A DNA stretch of 10,071 bases from RGIG2206 sp045648425. Its GTDB lineage: Bacteria > Bacillota > Clostridia > Oscillospirales > Acutalibacteraceae. Position 1 is the first letter of the stretch, and each line of letters opens with the position of its first letter. This document shows positions 5,872-9,937 of this stretch, piece by piece. A program made the position numbers and the translations under genes. A model generated the notes under the pieces. It saw nothing but the letters and a program-made list of their open reading frames with translations. It had not been told where the DNA came from and did not search any database. The stretch is from contig JAZRNV010000135.1 in NCBI GenBank assembly GCA_045648425.1, positions 1-10,071 of the forward strand, in the 5' to 3' direction.

Positions 5872-6456
5872 TCAAACCTCCTCAATGAGCCACACCTTGA
5901 CCCCTGATAAATTGTTAAAAGTCTTAGACTCGGCCTCGTTGGTCGTAAAAATGTCAATGTCAAAACCGTTGATAGCGGACCCGGTATCGTCAGCGCGAAA
6001 AATGATCCCGTCATAACCCTCAATAATCAGGTATGACCCCAGGGGTATGACTGCGGGGTCCACCGCGACTGTATGACAGGTAGGGTCATCCGTGACCTTG
6101 CGCCCGCTTGCCGTGATTCCCAAACTGTTGCCGCATTGCTCGACAGTTGCCGCATACATCGTGATGTAAAATGCCCCGACATACACAAGGCGCTCGAGCT
6201 CAGGGTCTACCGTGCCCAATTTGTCAATGATCGCCTGGCCCTCATCAAGGACCGCCCTGGCTTTTTGCCTGTTGGCCTCGACCTCAAATGCCTTGCTGAC
6301 ATCAGGGGCCGTGACGGTCGGCATATCAGGGGCCTTGTAGGCCGTCAGGACCTCGGGCTCCTCGGGCTCTGCTAAGACAGGCACCGCACAACCGATGAAA
6401 AACAAACCGACAATGATAAATACTGACATTGCATTAAAAATGCGTTGATAATTCAT
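5872..6456 (-). CDS. Secreted 3D-domain protein (putative cell-wall active)
   Basis: The protein has an N-terminal signal sequence with hydrophobic core SVFIIVGLFFIGCAV. A likely signal-peptidase site follows VLA at residue 29. FIGC around residue 23 is a poor but possible lipobox. After a proline-rich spacer and a helix (about 40-90), residues 95-194 form a 3D (Asp-Asp-Asp) domain. The key elements are ITASGRKVT, HTVAVDPAVIPLGS, ADDTGSAINGFDIDIF and KTFN, with the three aspartates at about D133, D157 and D168. This domain is related to the beta-barrel of lytic transglycosylases such as MltA and occurs in YabE/YocH-type wall proteins of Firmicutes. Length 194. ATG 6456 overlaps the upstream TGA (ATGA) behind GGAGGTT. 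It is odd to find it in the early replication operon rather than in a lysis cassette. It may be a conversion factor acting on the host envelope. Confidence 0.87.
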   Translation of the reverse strand: MNYQRIFNAMSVFIIVGLFFIGCAVPVLAEPEEPEVLTAYKAPDMPTVTAPDVSKAFEVEANRQKARAVLDEGQAIIDKLGTVDPELERLVYVGAFYITMYAATVEQCGNSLGITASGRKVTDDPTCHTVAVDPAVIPLGSYLIIEGYDGIIFRADDTGSAINGFDIDIFTTNEAESKTFNNLSGVKVWLIEEV

Positions 6457-6638
6457 TCAAACAACCTCCGACCCGCGTGTTTTTCTAACATTGCCTTTTC
6501 GCGATCTGTAAACCCGCTGTTCAATGCCTTTTTGACATATCGCGGGCTCCTGTTGATTACATCTGCGACCTCTTGCGAGTTCTTAAAGGTCTGATATATC
6601 AGCGGGTATCTGACCGCGCCAGGCCTCAGGGTTTTCAT
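6453..6638 (-). CDS. Small HTH-type phage protein (61 aa)
   Basis: This 61-residue protein is overlapped by four bases at both ends (ATGA junctions at 6635-6638 and 6453-6456). The central part, NSQEVADVINRSPRYVKKAL, looks like the helix-turn-helix of XRE-type DNA-binding proteins. It is followed by GFTDREKAMLEKHAGR, a C-terminal helix seen in other small phage Cro-like or accessory regulators. It is the second gene of the leftward early operon, a usual place for such regulators. A weak AGGAAG precedes ATG 6638. The target is unknown. Confidence 0.72.
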   Translation of the reverse strand: MKTLRPGAVRYPLIYQTFKNSQEVADVINRSPRYVKKALNSGFTDREKAMLEKHAGRRLFE

Positions 6639-6874
6639 ACTTTGACTTCCTGGCGGTGCTGTTTTGCACCCGCCGGGGTAAAAAAATACCCCTCGATGTC
6701 ATCAGGCGCGATGTCAAGCAATTTGGCCGCCTTAATCAAGGTCGAGCTCTTCCACTCGCGCCCCGCCAGGTATCGGCTGACCGTTGACCGCTCAACCCCC
6801 AGGGCATCAGCAAACGCGGCCTGATTACCGTATTTTTGCTCAATGCGCGCCTTTAGTTTTTCTGTGTCATACAT
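6635..6874 (-). CDS. Cro-like XRE-family regulator (79 aa), first gene of leftward early operon
   Basis: The helix-turn-helix spans roughly residues 13-45 (NQAAFADALGVERSTVSRYL followed by AGREW), with the canonical Q-x3-A-x3-G-V-x3-TVSRYL spacing. The rest is a short helical end plus a basic tail. I start at ATG 6874 because a perfect AAGGAGG lies 10 bases upstream at 6885-6891. The longer open frame to 6988 would translate that ribosome site and cross the promoter and operators. As the first gene under the leftward promoter and divergent from the repressor-integrase pair, it fits the Cro role, shutting off the repressor promoter and committing to lytic growth. Which of the two HTH proteins binds which operator cannot be decided from sequence. 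Confidence 0.87.
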   Translation of the reverse strand: MYDTEKLKARIEQKYGNQAAFADALGVERSTVSRYLAGREWKSSTLIKAAKLLDIAPDDIEGYFFTPAGAKQHRQEVKV

Positions 6875-6910
6875 CAGGTAATAACCTCCTTCCCTTGTCG
6901 TTTTCTGCCG

Positions 6911-6990
6911 GGTGCCAAATAGCAACCCTTGAAATGATTTTAACAATACGGTGCCAAATTGCAACCCCAAATTATTGCAATTTTGCAACC
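6911..6990. promoter_or_regulatory. Three operator-like sites in the lysis-lysogeny switch
   Basis: Two 18-base copies of GGTGCCAAATWGCAACCC (W is A at 6911-6928, T at 6950-6967) differ at a single base. The first 17 bases form an imperfect dyad, GGTNNCAANTTGNNACC. A third site at 6974-6990 keeps the right half exactly (TTGCAACC). Centres are near 6919, 6958 and 6982. The middle site covers the leftward -35, the third covers the rightward -35 and the first lies just after the leftward start. This layout would let the repressor and the Cro-like protein act on both promoters. Confidence 0.72.
6937..6964 (-). promoter_or_regulatory. Leftward early promoter
   Basis: On the minus strand TTGCAA (6959-6964) is followed after 16 bases by TAAAAT (6937-6942). 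The -10 is extended (TGT before TAAAAT). Transcription would start near 6930 and serve the whole leftward operon. The -35 lies inside the middle operator-like site. Confidence 0.65.
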
Positions 6991-7011
6991 GTCATTTATT
7001 TGTCATATAAT
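6983..7011 (+). promoter_or_regulatory. Rightward repressor-integrase promoter
   Basis: TTGCAA (6983-6988), a 17-base spacer and a perfect TATAAT (7006-7011) form a good sigma-A promoter. The predicted start near 7018 falls at the front of the ribosome site GGGAGGA, so the leader before ATG 7032 would be only about 14 bases. The -35 lies in the third operator-like site, which allows autoregulation. Confidence 0.75.
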
Positions 7012-7031
7012 CAGGGCGGGAGGATGAATAA

Positions 7032-7361
7032 ATGACAGATACAAACAAAATTAGTGACCGTATCAATGCGGCGCTGACCTTGCGCCAAATGTCGGGGCCT
7101 GACCTTGCCCGCAAGTCAGGCATAAACAAAGGGACCCTGTGGCGGTATCGCACGGGGCAAGTAATACCAAAACAAAACGCAATTGAAAAAATGAGCCGCG
7201 CGTTGAATGTGTCACCCGCCTGGCTGTTAGGGTTTGACCTGACCCCTGAGGGCAAGCCCCTTGTCAATGTCGACCTGGCAAGGCTGACAGACAGCAACCG
7301 CGAGCTATTGCTTGCCTATTACAAGGCCCTTATTGACAGTCAGGAGGCGCACGGTGGCTAA
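7032..7361 (+). CDS. CI-like phage repressor, short form without peptidase domain (109 aa)
   Basis: Residues about 7-62 form an XRE-type helix-turn-helix domain (DLARKSGINKGTLWRYRTGQ and NAIEKMSRALNVSPAWLLG). The 'ALNVS..WLLG' ending is typical of Firmicutes phage repressors. The C-terminal 40 residues contain one predicted helix (LTDSNRELLLAYYKALIDS), possibly for dimerisation. There is no LexA/CI-type S24 autocleavage domain, so induction would not follow the standard RecA route. ATG 7032 has GGGAGGA upstream. It is transcribed divergently from the Cro-like gene, and its last 8 bases overlap the GTG start of the integrase, so the two are co-expressed. By position this is the lysogeny repressor. 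The assignment rests on orientation and linkage, not direct proof. Confidence 0.82.
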   Translation: MTDTNKISDRINAALTLRQMSGPDLARKSGINKGTLWRYRTGQVIPKQNAIEKMSRALNVSPAWLLGFDLTPEGKPLVNVDLARLTDSNRELLLAYYKALIDSQEAHGG

Positions 7362-8442
7362 TCCCAAATATAACAAGGCCCGGGGCCTGTGGGTCATTCA
7401 GGGGCAAAAAAACGGGGTAAAAAAGGTGTTTTATTCATCGACCCCCGGCGCAAAGGGTAAACGCGAGGTCCTTGATAAATACAACAGGTGGCTTGACATC
7501 GGCTCAGGTGACAATTTGACTGTAAATCAGGTTATTGCTTTATATCTTGATGACATCGCGGCCAGGCTCGGCCGCCGTGACAGTTACCGCGAGGCTGAAA
7601 CATACACCCGTCTGTATGTCGCTCCTAAGGTCGGCAAATGCAAAATGAATAATTTATCATTGCAAGCCTGGCAAGCGCTTATAAACGAAGCCAGGCCCCA
7701 AAACGGGCATACAAAAACACTTAGCCACAAAACATTGACACATTTACGGGCCGTGATCGTGGGTTTGCATAAATTCGCATATAACAATTACTTCTGCGAT
7801 GACTGGCGCGGGACCCTTTATATACCCCAGGGCCACCCCAAAAACGAGCGGGCAATTTTACAGCCTGATGACATCAAGCACCTTTTTGAGCCGTCGGACC
7901 TTTGGTATTACCCCGCCTTTTTGATAATGCTATTGTGCGGCCTAAGGCCTGGGGAGGCCTATGGTATCCAACAGGGTGACATCAGGGGCGGGGTGCTGTA
8001 TGTGTCGCGATCTGTAAACAATAAAGGTCAGATAACACCGGGCAAGAATACAAACGCGCGCCGCGTGGTGCCGTTGCCGCAGTCAGCCCGCGTGATAATA
8101 GATGACACAATACAGCGCAATGTCAGGGCGGGTTATAATACCCCGTGGGTTTTCTGTAATGGGGCGGGCGGCCCGCCTATACCCAATACAGCCCGCCACC
8201 AATGGAATGACCTTAAAGCCGAGCGCGGCCTACCCGGGAGCCCTTATTCACTGCGCCACACTTTTGTATCAATTGTCGCAAGTCAAACCCACTTAGCCGA
8301 GGGCACTATCAAGGAGCTTGTCGGTCATTCAGCCTCAATGGATACATTTGGCACCTACAAGCACACTGTTGAGGGCGAGCTTGCCGCCGCCGCTGATGTA
8401 ATTGACCTGACCTTTGCCAGGTTGAAAACAGCCGACCAATAA
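7354..8442 (+). CDS. int: Tyrosine-recombinase phage integrase
   Basis: This site-specific recombinase joins attP and attB via a covalent tyrosine intermediate. I start at GTG 7354 (362 residues), since AGGAGG at 7342-7347 lies 6 bases upstream and residue 2 onward matches the family N-terminus. Residues 1-50 form the small arm-binding domain (GLWVIQGQKNGVKKVFYSST), residues 53-155 the SAM-like core-binding domain, and about 170-355 the catalytic domain. Catalytic residues are R198 (CGLRPGE), K231 (PGKNTNARRVVPL), R301 in YSLRH, H325 (VGHS) and the nucleophile Y335 (TFGTYKHT). The usual first His of the HxxR box is Tyr298, a substitution common in Firmicutes phage integrases. It overlaps the repressor by 8 bases and is followed at once by a terminator. 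The paired 12-base repeats near the tmRNA-like core at 9655-9677 are its likely arm sites. Confidence 0.95.
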   Translation: MANPKYNKARGLWVIQGQKNGVKKVFYSSTPGAKGKREVLDKYNRWLDIGSGDNLTVNQVIALYLDDIAARLGRRDSYREAETYTRLYVAPKVGKCKMNNLSLQAWQALINEARPQNGHTKTLSHKTLTHLRAVIVGLHKFAYNNYFCDDWRGTLYIPQGHPKNERAILQPDDIKHLFEPSDLWYYPAFLIMLLCGLRPGEAYGIQQGDIRGGVLYVSRSVNNKGQITPGKNTNARRVVPLPQSARVIIDDTIQRNVRAGYNTPWVFCNGAGGPPIPNTARHQWNDLKAERGLPGSPYSLRHTFVSIVASQTHLAEGTIKELVGHSASMDTFGTYKHTVEGELAAAADVIDLTFARLKTADQ

Positions 8443-8448
8443 AAAAGG

Positions 8449-8475
8449 CCCCGTCACCTGACGGGGTTGTTTTTT
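8449..8475 (+). terminator. Intrinsic terminator of the repressor-integrase transcript
   Basis: A 7-base perfect stem CCCCGTC/GACGGGG with loop ACCT is followed by TTGTTTTTT. It begins 7 bases after the integrase stop. A run of A at 8441-8446 could give some termination for leftward transcripts too. The left arm carries the stop codon (TGA, read as TCA at 8454-8456) and last codons of the convergent 58-residue gene. Confidence 0.88.
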
Positions 8476-8630
8476 ATGTCTTGCCTGATGAGGGCCTTTA
8501 TTCGCGTTGCCGCCTTGCCTTTGCTTAGCCACTGCGCAAGGTCGGCCTCGGTTTCAAGGTTGACCCGCAAGGTGTAAATCTTGCATTTTTTGTCATAGGC
8601 CGCCTGGGCCCTCTTTAGTGATTCATTCAT
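8454..8630 (-). CDS. Small ribbon-helix-helix-like protein (58 aa)
   Basis: The 58-residue product starts at ATG 8628-8630 behind AGGGGGTGA. A charged start (MNESLKRAQAAYDKKC) leads into a probable beta strand (KIYTLRVNL), then a helix (ETEADLAQWLSKG) and a second helix (AATRIKALIRQDI). The strand-helix-helix order, with the strand ready to pair in a dimer, is that of Arc/MetJ-type DNA-binding proteins. Similar short proteins ('YDK...Y.LRLN..TDADII..L......Q.YIK.LIR.DI') are familiar from Firmicutes mobile elements. It is the last gene of the small-gene cassette. Its last codons and stop lie inside the stem of the integrase terminator on the other strand, so both converging transcripts share that DNA. 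Function unknown. A regulator of the cassette or of int is possible. Confidence 0.75.
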   Translation of the reverse strand: MNESLKRAQAAYDKKCKIYTLRVNLETEADLAQWLSKGKAATRIKALIRQDIKNNPVR

Positions 8631-8642
8631 ACTGTCACCCCC

Positions 8643-8825
8643 TTAGTCGATAAATTCGCGCTTGACCACATTATTGATGATTTCATAGATGATCTCATTG
8701 TCTTTATATGTGATCTTGTCGTGCTGATAACTCATATCTACATCATACATAAAACGGTATAGGTCATCCTTTGACCTGACCTTTGCCAGGTCGGTGATTA
8801 GTTGCTTAAATGTTTTGTATGTCAT
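8643..8825 (-). CDS. Small hypothetical protein (60 aa)
   Basis: I do not recognise this protein. It is rich in Asp, Lys and Tyr with mostly helical character (TYKTFKQLITDLAKVRSKDD, LYRFMYDVDMSYQ, then EIIYEIINNVVKREF). It has no membrane segment or cysteine. ATG 8825 lies behind AAGGGGGC, 13 bases after the preceding stop, and 12 bases separate its stop from the next start. The spacing and ribosome sites support it as the fourth gene of the cassette. Its coding DNA holds one copy of a 21-base sequence also found at the end of int. Confidence 0.68.
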   Translation of the reverse strand: MTYKTFKQLITDLAKVRSKDDLYRFMYDVDMSYQHDKITYKDNEIIYEIINNVVKREFID

Positions 8826-8838
8826 AATCGGTGCCCCC

Positions 8839-8991
8839 TTATTTTGTTATCTTTGCCAGTGTTGCTGTTATGCCGTGTAAAAGGTTATCTACCTCGGTTT
8901 TTGTCAGGGCCGTGCCGTGATCGCTTAATGTATCTTGAATGAATGATAATGCCTGGGTTGCTGTTAAAATCTTTTCCTCGTTGCTTGTCAT
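8839..8991 (-). CDS. Small hypothetical protein (50 aa)
   Basis: This 50-residue open frame runs from ATG 8989-8991 to TAA 8839-8841: MTSNEEKILTATQALSF, then IQDTLSDHGTALTKTEVDNL and LHGITATLAKITK. Two amphipathic helices are likely. There is an AAGGGGGGC ribosome site 9 bases upstream, and the gaps to the genes on either side are 13 and 18 bases. I do not recognise it. Confidence comes from spacing and the ribosome site, not from similarity. Confidence 0.6.
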   Translation of the reverse strand: MTSNEEKILTATQALSFIQDTLSDHGTALTKTEVDNLLHGITATLAKITK

Positions 8992-9009
8992 ATCATCTGC
9001 CCCCCTTTT

Positions 9010-9171
9010 TTAATAGTATCTTTCGCGGATCTCATAAGTGCCGCTGTAATCTGTGCCCCAGGCCTTGCCCATTTCGTTATACTGATTTCTGATTTCTATT
9101 GCCTCGCTCAGGTTGTCTACACCTTCCATAACCTCGCCTGATTTCTTATTTACGATGATGTATTCTTTCAT
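9010..9171 (-). CDS. Small hypothetical protein (53 aa)
   Basis: The frame starts at ATG 9169-9171, 7 bases after a near-consensus AAAGGAGGTCA, and ends at TAA 9010-9012. The product has a two-strand start (EYIIVNKKSGEVMEGVDN), then a helix (SEAIEIRNQYNEMG) and a polar, aromatic-rich end (DYSGTYEIRERYY). No family is recognised. Another ATG 5 bases upstream is out of frame and stops after two codons (ATGAAATGA). It is the second gene of the cassette, 59 bases after the first. Confidence 0.68.
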   Translation of the reverse strand: MKEYIIVNKKSGEVMEGVDNLSEAIEIRNQYNEMGKAWGTDYSGTYEIRERYY

Positions 9172-9230
9172 TTCATCTGACCTCCTTTGTTTTATTTGGG
9201 CGGTATGCCCGCCGCCCGCGGGTTGCTTAT

Positions 9231-9494
9231 TTATGCCAGGTCTGCTATTGCCTTTAATGTGTCGAGCCTTGTTGCTATCATCTGTCTTGCTGTCCTTTTG
9301 TCTATCTGCCCATTTGTCAGGTTGACTATTGCCTCGATAAGGTCGATAAGTGCCTTGTATTCAATTGCGTATGCCTTGTCCCATTCCTTTTCAAGTGCTG
9401 TGTCAGTCGGGTTGTTTTCTACCTGGGCCTCGAGCTCGTTTGTGTCTGCCTGTGCCTTTTCGTAATCTGCTATCATCTGTGCTAACTTTGTCAT
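9231..9494 (-). CDS. Helical protein of mobile-element type (87 aa), first gene of small-gene cassette
   Basis: This 87-residue, fully helical, acidic protein has an N-terminal coiled-coil stretch (MIADYEKAQADTNELEAQVE) and a C-terminal segment IEAIVNLTNGQIDKRTARQM followed by IATRLDTLKAI. I have seen 'A...A....T.GQIDK.TAR.M' in other Firmicutes mobile elements but know no function for it. ATG 9494 follows AAGGAGG by 8 bases. It is the first gene downstream of the promoter at 9554-9583, with a palindrome in its leader. Position and spacing suggest it leads a five-gene transcript. Confidence 0.75.
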   Translation of the reverse strand: MTKLAQMIADYEKAQADTNELEAQVENNPTDTALEKEWDKAYAIEYKALIDLIEAIVNLTNGQIDKRTARQMIATRLDTLKAIADLA

Positions 9495-9529
9495 TTTGTT
9501 TGCCTCCTTGCTGTCTTTGTTTGTACCCT

Positions 9530-9544
9530 TATAGTAATACTATA
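9530..9544. promoter_or_regulatory. Perfect palindrome in the cassette leader (operator candidate)
   Basis: TATAGTAATACTATA is a 15-base perfect dyad around a single centre base. Beyond it, CCCT on one side and AGGG on the other extend the symmetry with a two-base offset. It lies just after the predicted transcription start, the usual place for a repressor site. The RHH-like last gene of the cassette is a candidate ligand. Confidence 0.55.
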
Positions 9545-9553
9545 TGAGGGATA

Positions 9554-9583
9554 AGTATATCACGGATTTTGTTTTCATATCAA
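9554..9583 (-). promoter_or_regulatory. Promoter of the small-gene cassette
   Basis: On the minus strand TTGATA (9578-9583) and TATACT (9554-9559) are separated by 18 bases, each one base off consensus. Transcription would begin near 9547, about 50 bases before the first start codon. The -35 overlaps the leftmost integrase arm-type repeat (9581-9592) by three bases. Confidence 0.65.
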
Positions 9584-9604
9584 AAAACCATACAAAAAAC
9601 CATA
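9581..9604. repeat. Left pair of integrase arm-type repeats
   Basis: Two perfect tandem copies of CAAAAAACCATA lie at 9581-9592 and 9593-9604. The same word recurs in the same orientation to the right of the attachment core. Paired direct repeats on both sides of a core are what arm-binding domains of tyrosine integrases use. Confidence 0.68.
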
Positions 9605-9615
9605 TATTGAAAAAT

Positions 9616-9646
9616 AAAAAAGCCCCGCGAGCCTTGAGCCCGTGGG
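9616..9646 (-). terminator. Terminator just after the tmRNA-like core
   Basis: Read on the minus strand, a stem CCCCACGGGC/GCTCGCGGGG (two imperfect pairs) with loop TCAAG is followed by TTTTTTATTTTT. It starts 8 bases after the CCA end of the tmRNA-like core. In a lysogen it would terminate the host RNA gene after the phage has inserted, and would shield the small-gene cassette from read-through. Confidence 0.75.
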
Positions 9647-9654
9647 GTTTGCGT

Positions 9655-9677
9655 TGGTGGAGATGATGGGAGTCGAA
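9655..9677 (-). other. attP core: 3' end of a tmRNA (ssrA) or tRNA-like gene
   Basis: Read on the minus strand this 23-base segment has a T-loop (TTCGACT), a 3' T-stem half (CCCAT), a 7-base acceptor half (CATCTCC), discriminator A and encoded CCA. CTCCACCA with discriminator A fits ssrA best. Serine tRNAs with similar acceptors have discriminator G. The five bases upstream (CCTTA) cannot pair with CCCAT, so this is not a complete RNA gene but the identity segment carried by an integrating element. A terminator follows at once, and arm-type repeats flank it. Confidence 0.75.
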
Positions 9678-9687
9678 TAAGGAGCCC

Positions 9688-9699
9688 AGGGTGCACCCT
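9688..9699. repeat. Perfect 12-base palindrome between core and right arm
   Basis: AGGGTGCACCCT is fully self-complementary. With the 6-base inverted repeat GCCGCC/GGCGGC (9743-9748 and 9763-9768) it marks the 100-base stretch between core and right arm, which has no gene. It may bind a directionality or bending protein. No such protein is identified. Confidence 0.4.
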
Positions 9700-9778
9700 T
9701 GCCCCAAAAACGGCCAAAAAGGCCCATTTTGCGCGGATCTATGCCGCCAGGCCTTGCAAATAGGCGGCCTGTTTTCAG

Positions 9779-9801
9779 CAAAAACCATACAAAAAACCAT
9801 A
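9779..9801. repeat. Right pair of integrase arm-type repeats
   Basis: CAAAAACCATA (9779-9789) and CAAAAAACCATA (9790-9801) match the left pair except for one missing A. After both pairs the sequence continues as ATT plus an A-run and a G/C-rich terminator arm, so roughly 35 bases look duplicated across the core. Confidence 0.68.
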
Positions 9802-9805
9802 CATT

Positions 9806-9836
9806 AAAAAAGGCCCCCGGCATAATACCGAGGGCC
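9806..9836 (-). terminator. Intrinsic terminator after the endolysin gene
   Basis: On the minus strand GGCCCTCGG/CCGGGGGCC (one internal mismatch) with loop TATTATG is followed by TTTTTT. It lies about 100 bases past the stop of the SH3b-domain gene and would close the late transcript before the attachment site. Confidence 0.85.
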
Positions 9837-9843
9837 CCGATGA

Positions 9844-9930
9844 TCGCGCCGTCAAGAATGATGTATGAATAATTATGTCAGATAGAGGGATTGAGGTTAC
9901 TGATTATCGTATGAGATAAAGGCGGCGCGA
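9844..9930. repeat. Long-range inverted repeat in the endolysin 3' region
   Basis: TCGCGCCG at 9844-9851 and CGGCGCGA at 9923-9930 are perfectly complementary across 71 bases of AT-rich sequence. The region 9837-9937 has no gene that I can support. It could form a basal stem in the late transcript's 3' end. Confidence 0.4.
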
Positions 9931-9937
9931 GCATTAA

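Noticed and set aside
6635..6988. Long version of the Cro-like gene starting at 6988
   Set aside because: It would translate through the promoter, operators and the AAGGAGG that serves ATG 6874.
7312..7353. Extended integrase start at 7312
   Set aside because: It would add 14 residues overlapping the repressor without a ribosome site, whereas GTG 7354 has AGGAGG six bases upstream.
9113..9547. Plus-strand hydrophobic open frames opposite the 87-residue gene
   Set aside because: Antisense shadows of a gene with a good ribosome site. Their Leu/Ser/Cys-rich content is typical of reversed helical coding sequence.
9655..9677. A complete tRNA or tmRNA gene
   Set aside because: Only the 3' T-loop, half T-stem, acceptor half and CCA are present. 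The upstream bases cannot pair to complete the T-arm.
9540..9823. Two minus-strand open frames of 86 and 82 residues across the attachment region
   Set aside because: They run through two terminators, the attachment core and the arm repeats. They have no ribosome site, and their Phe/Trp-rich ends just translate the A-rich repeats.
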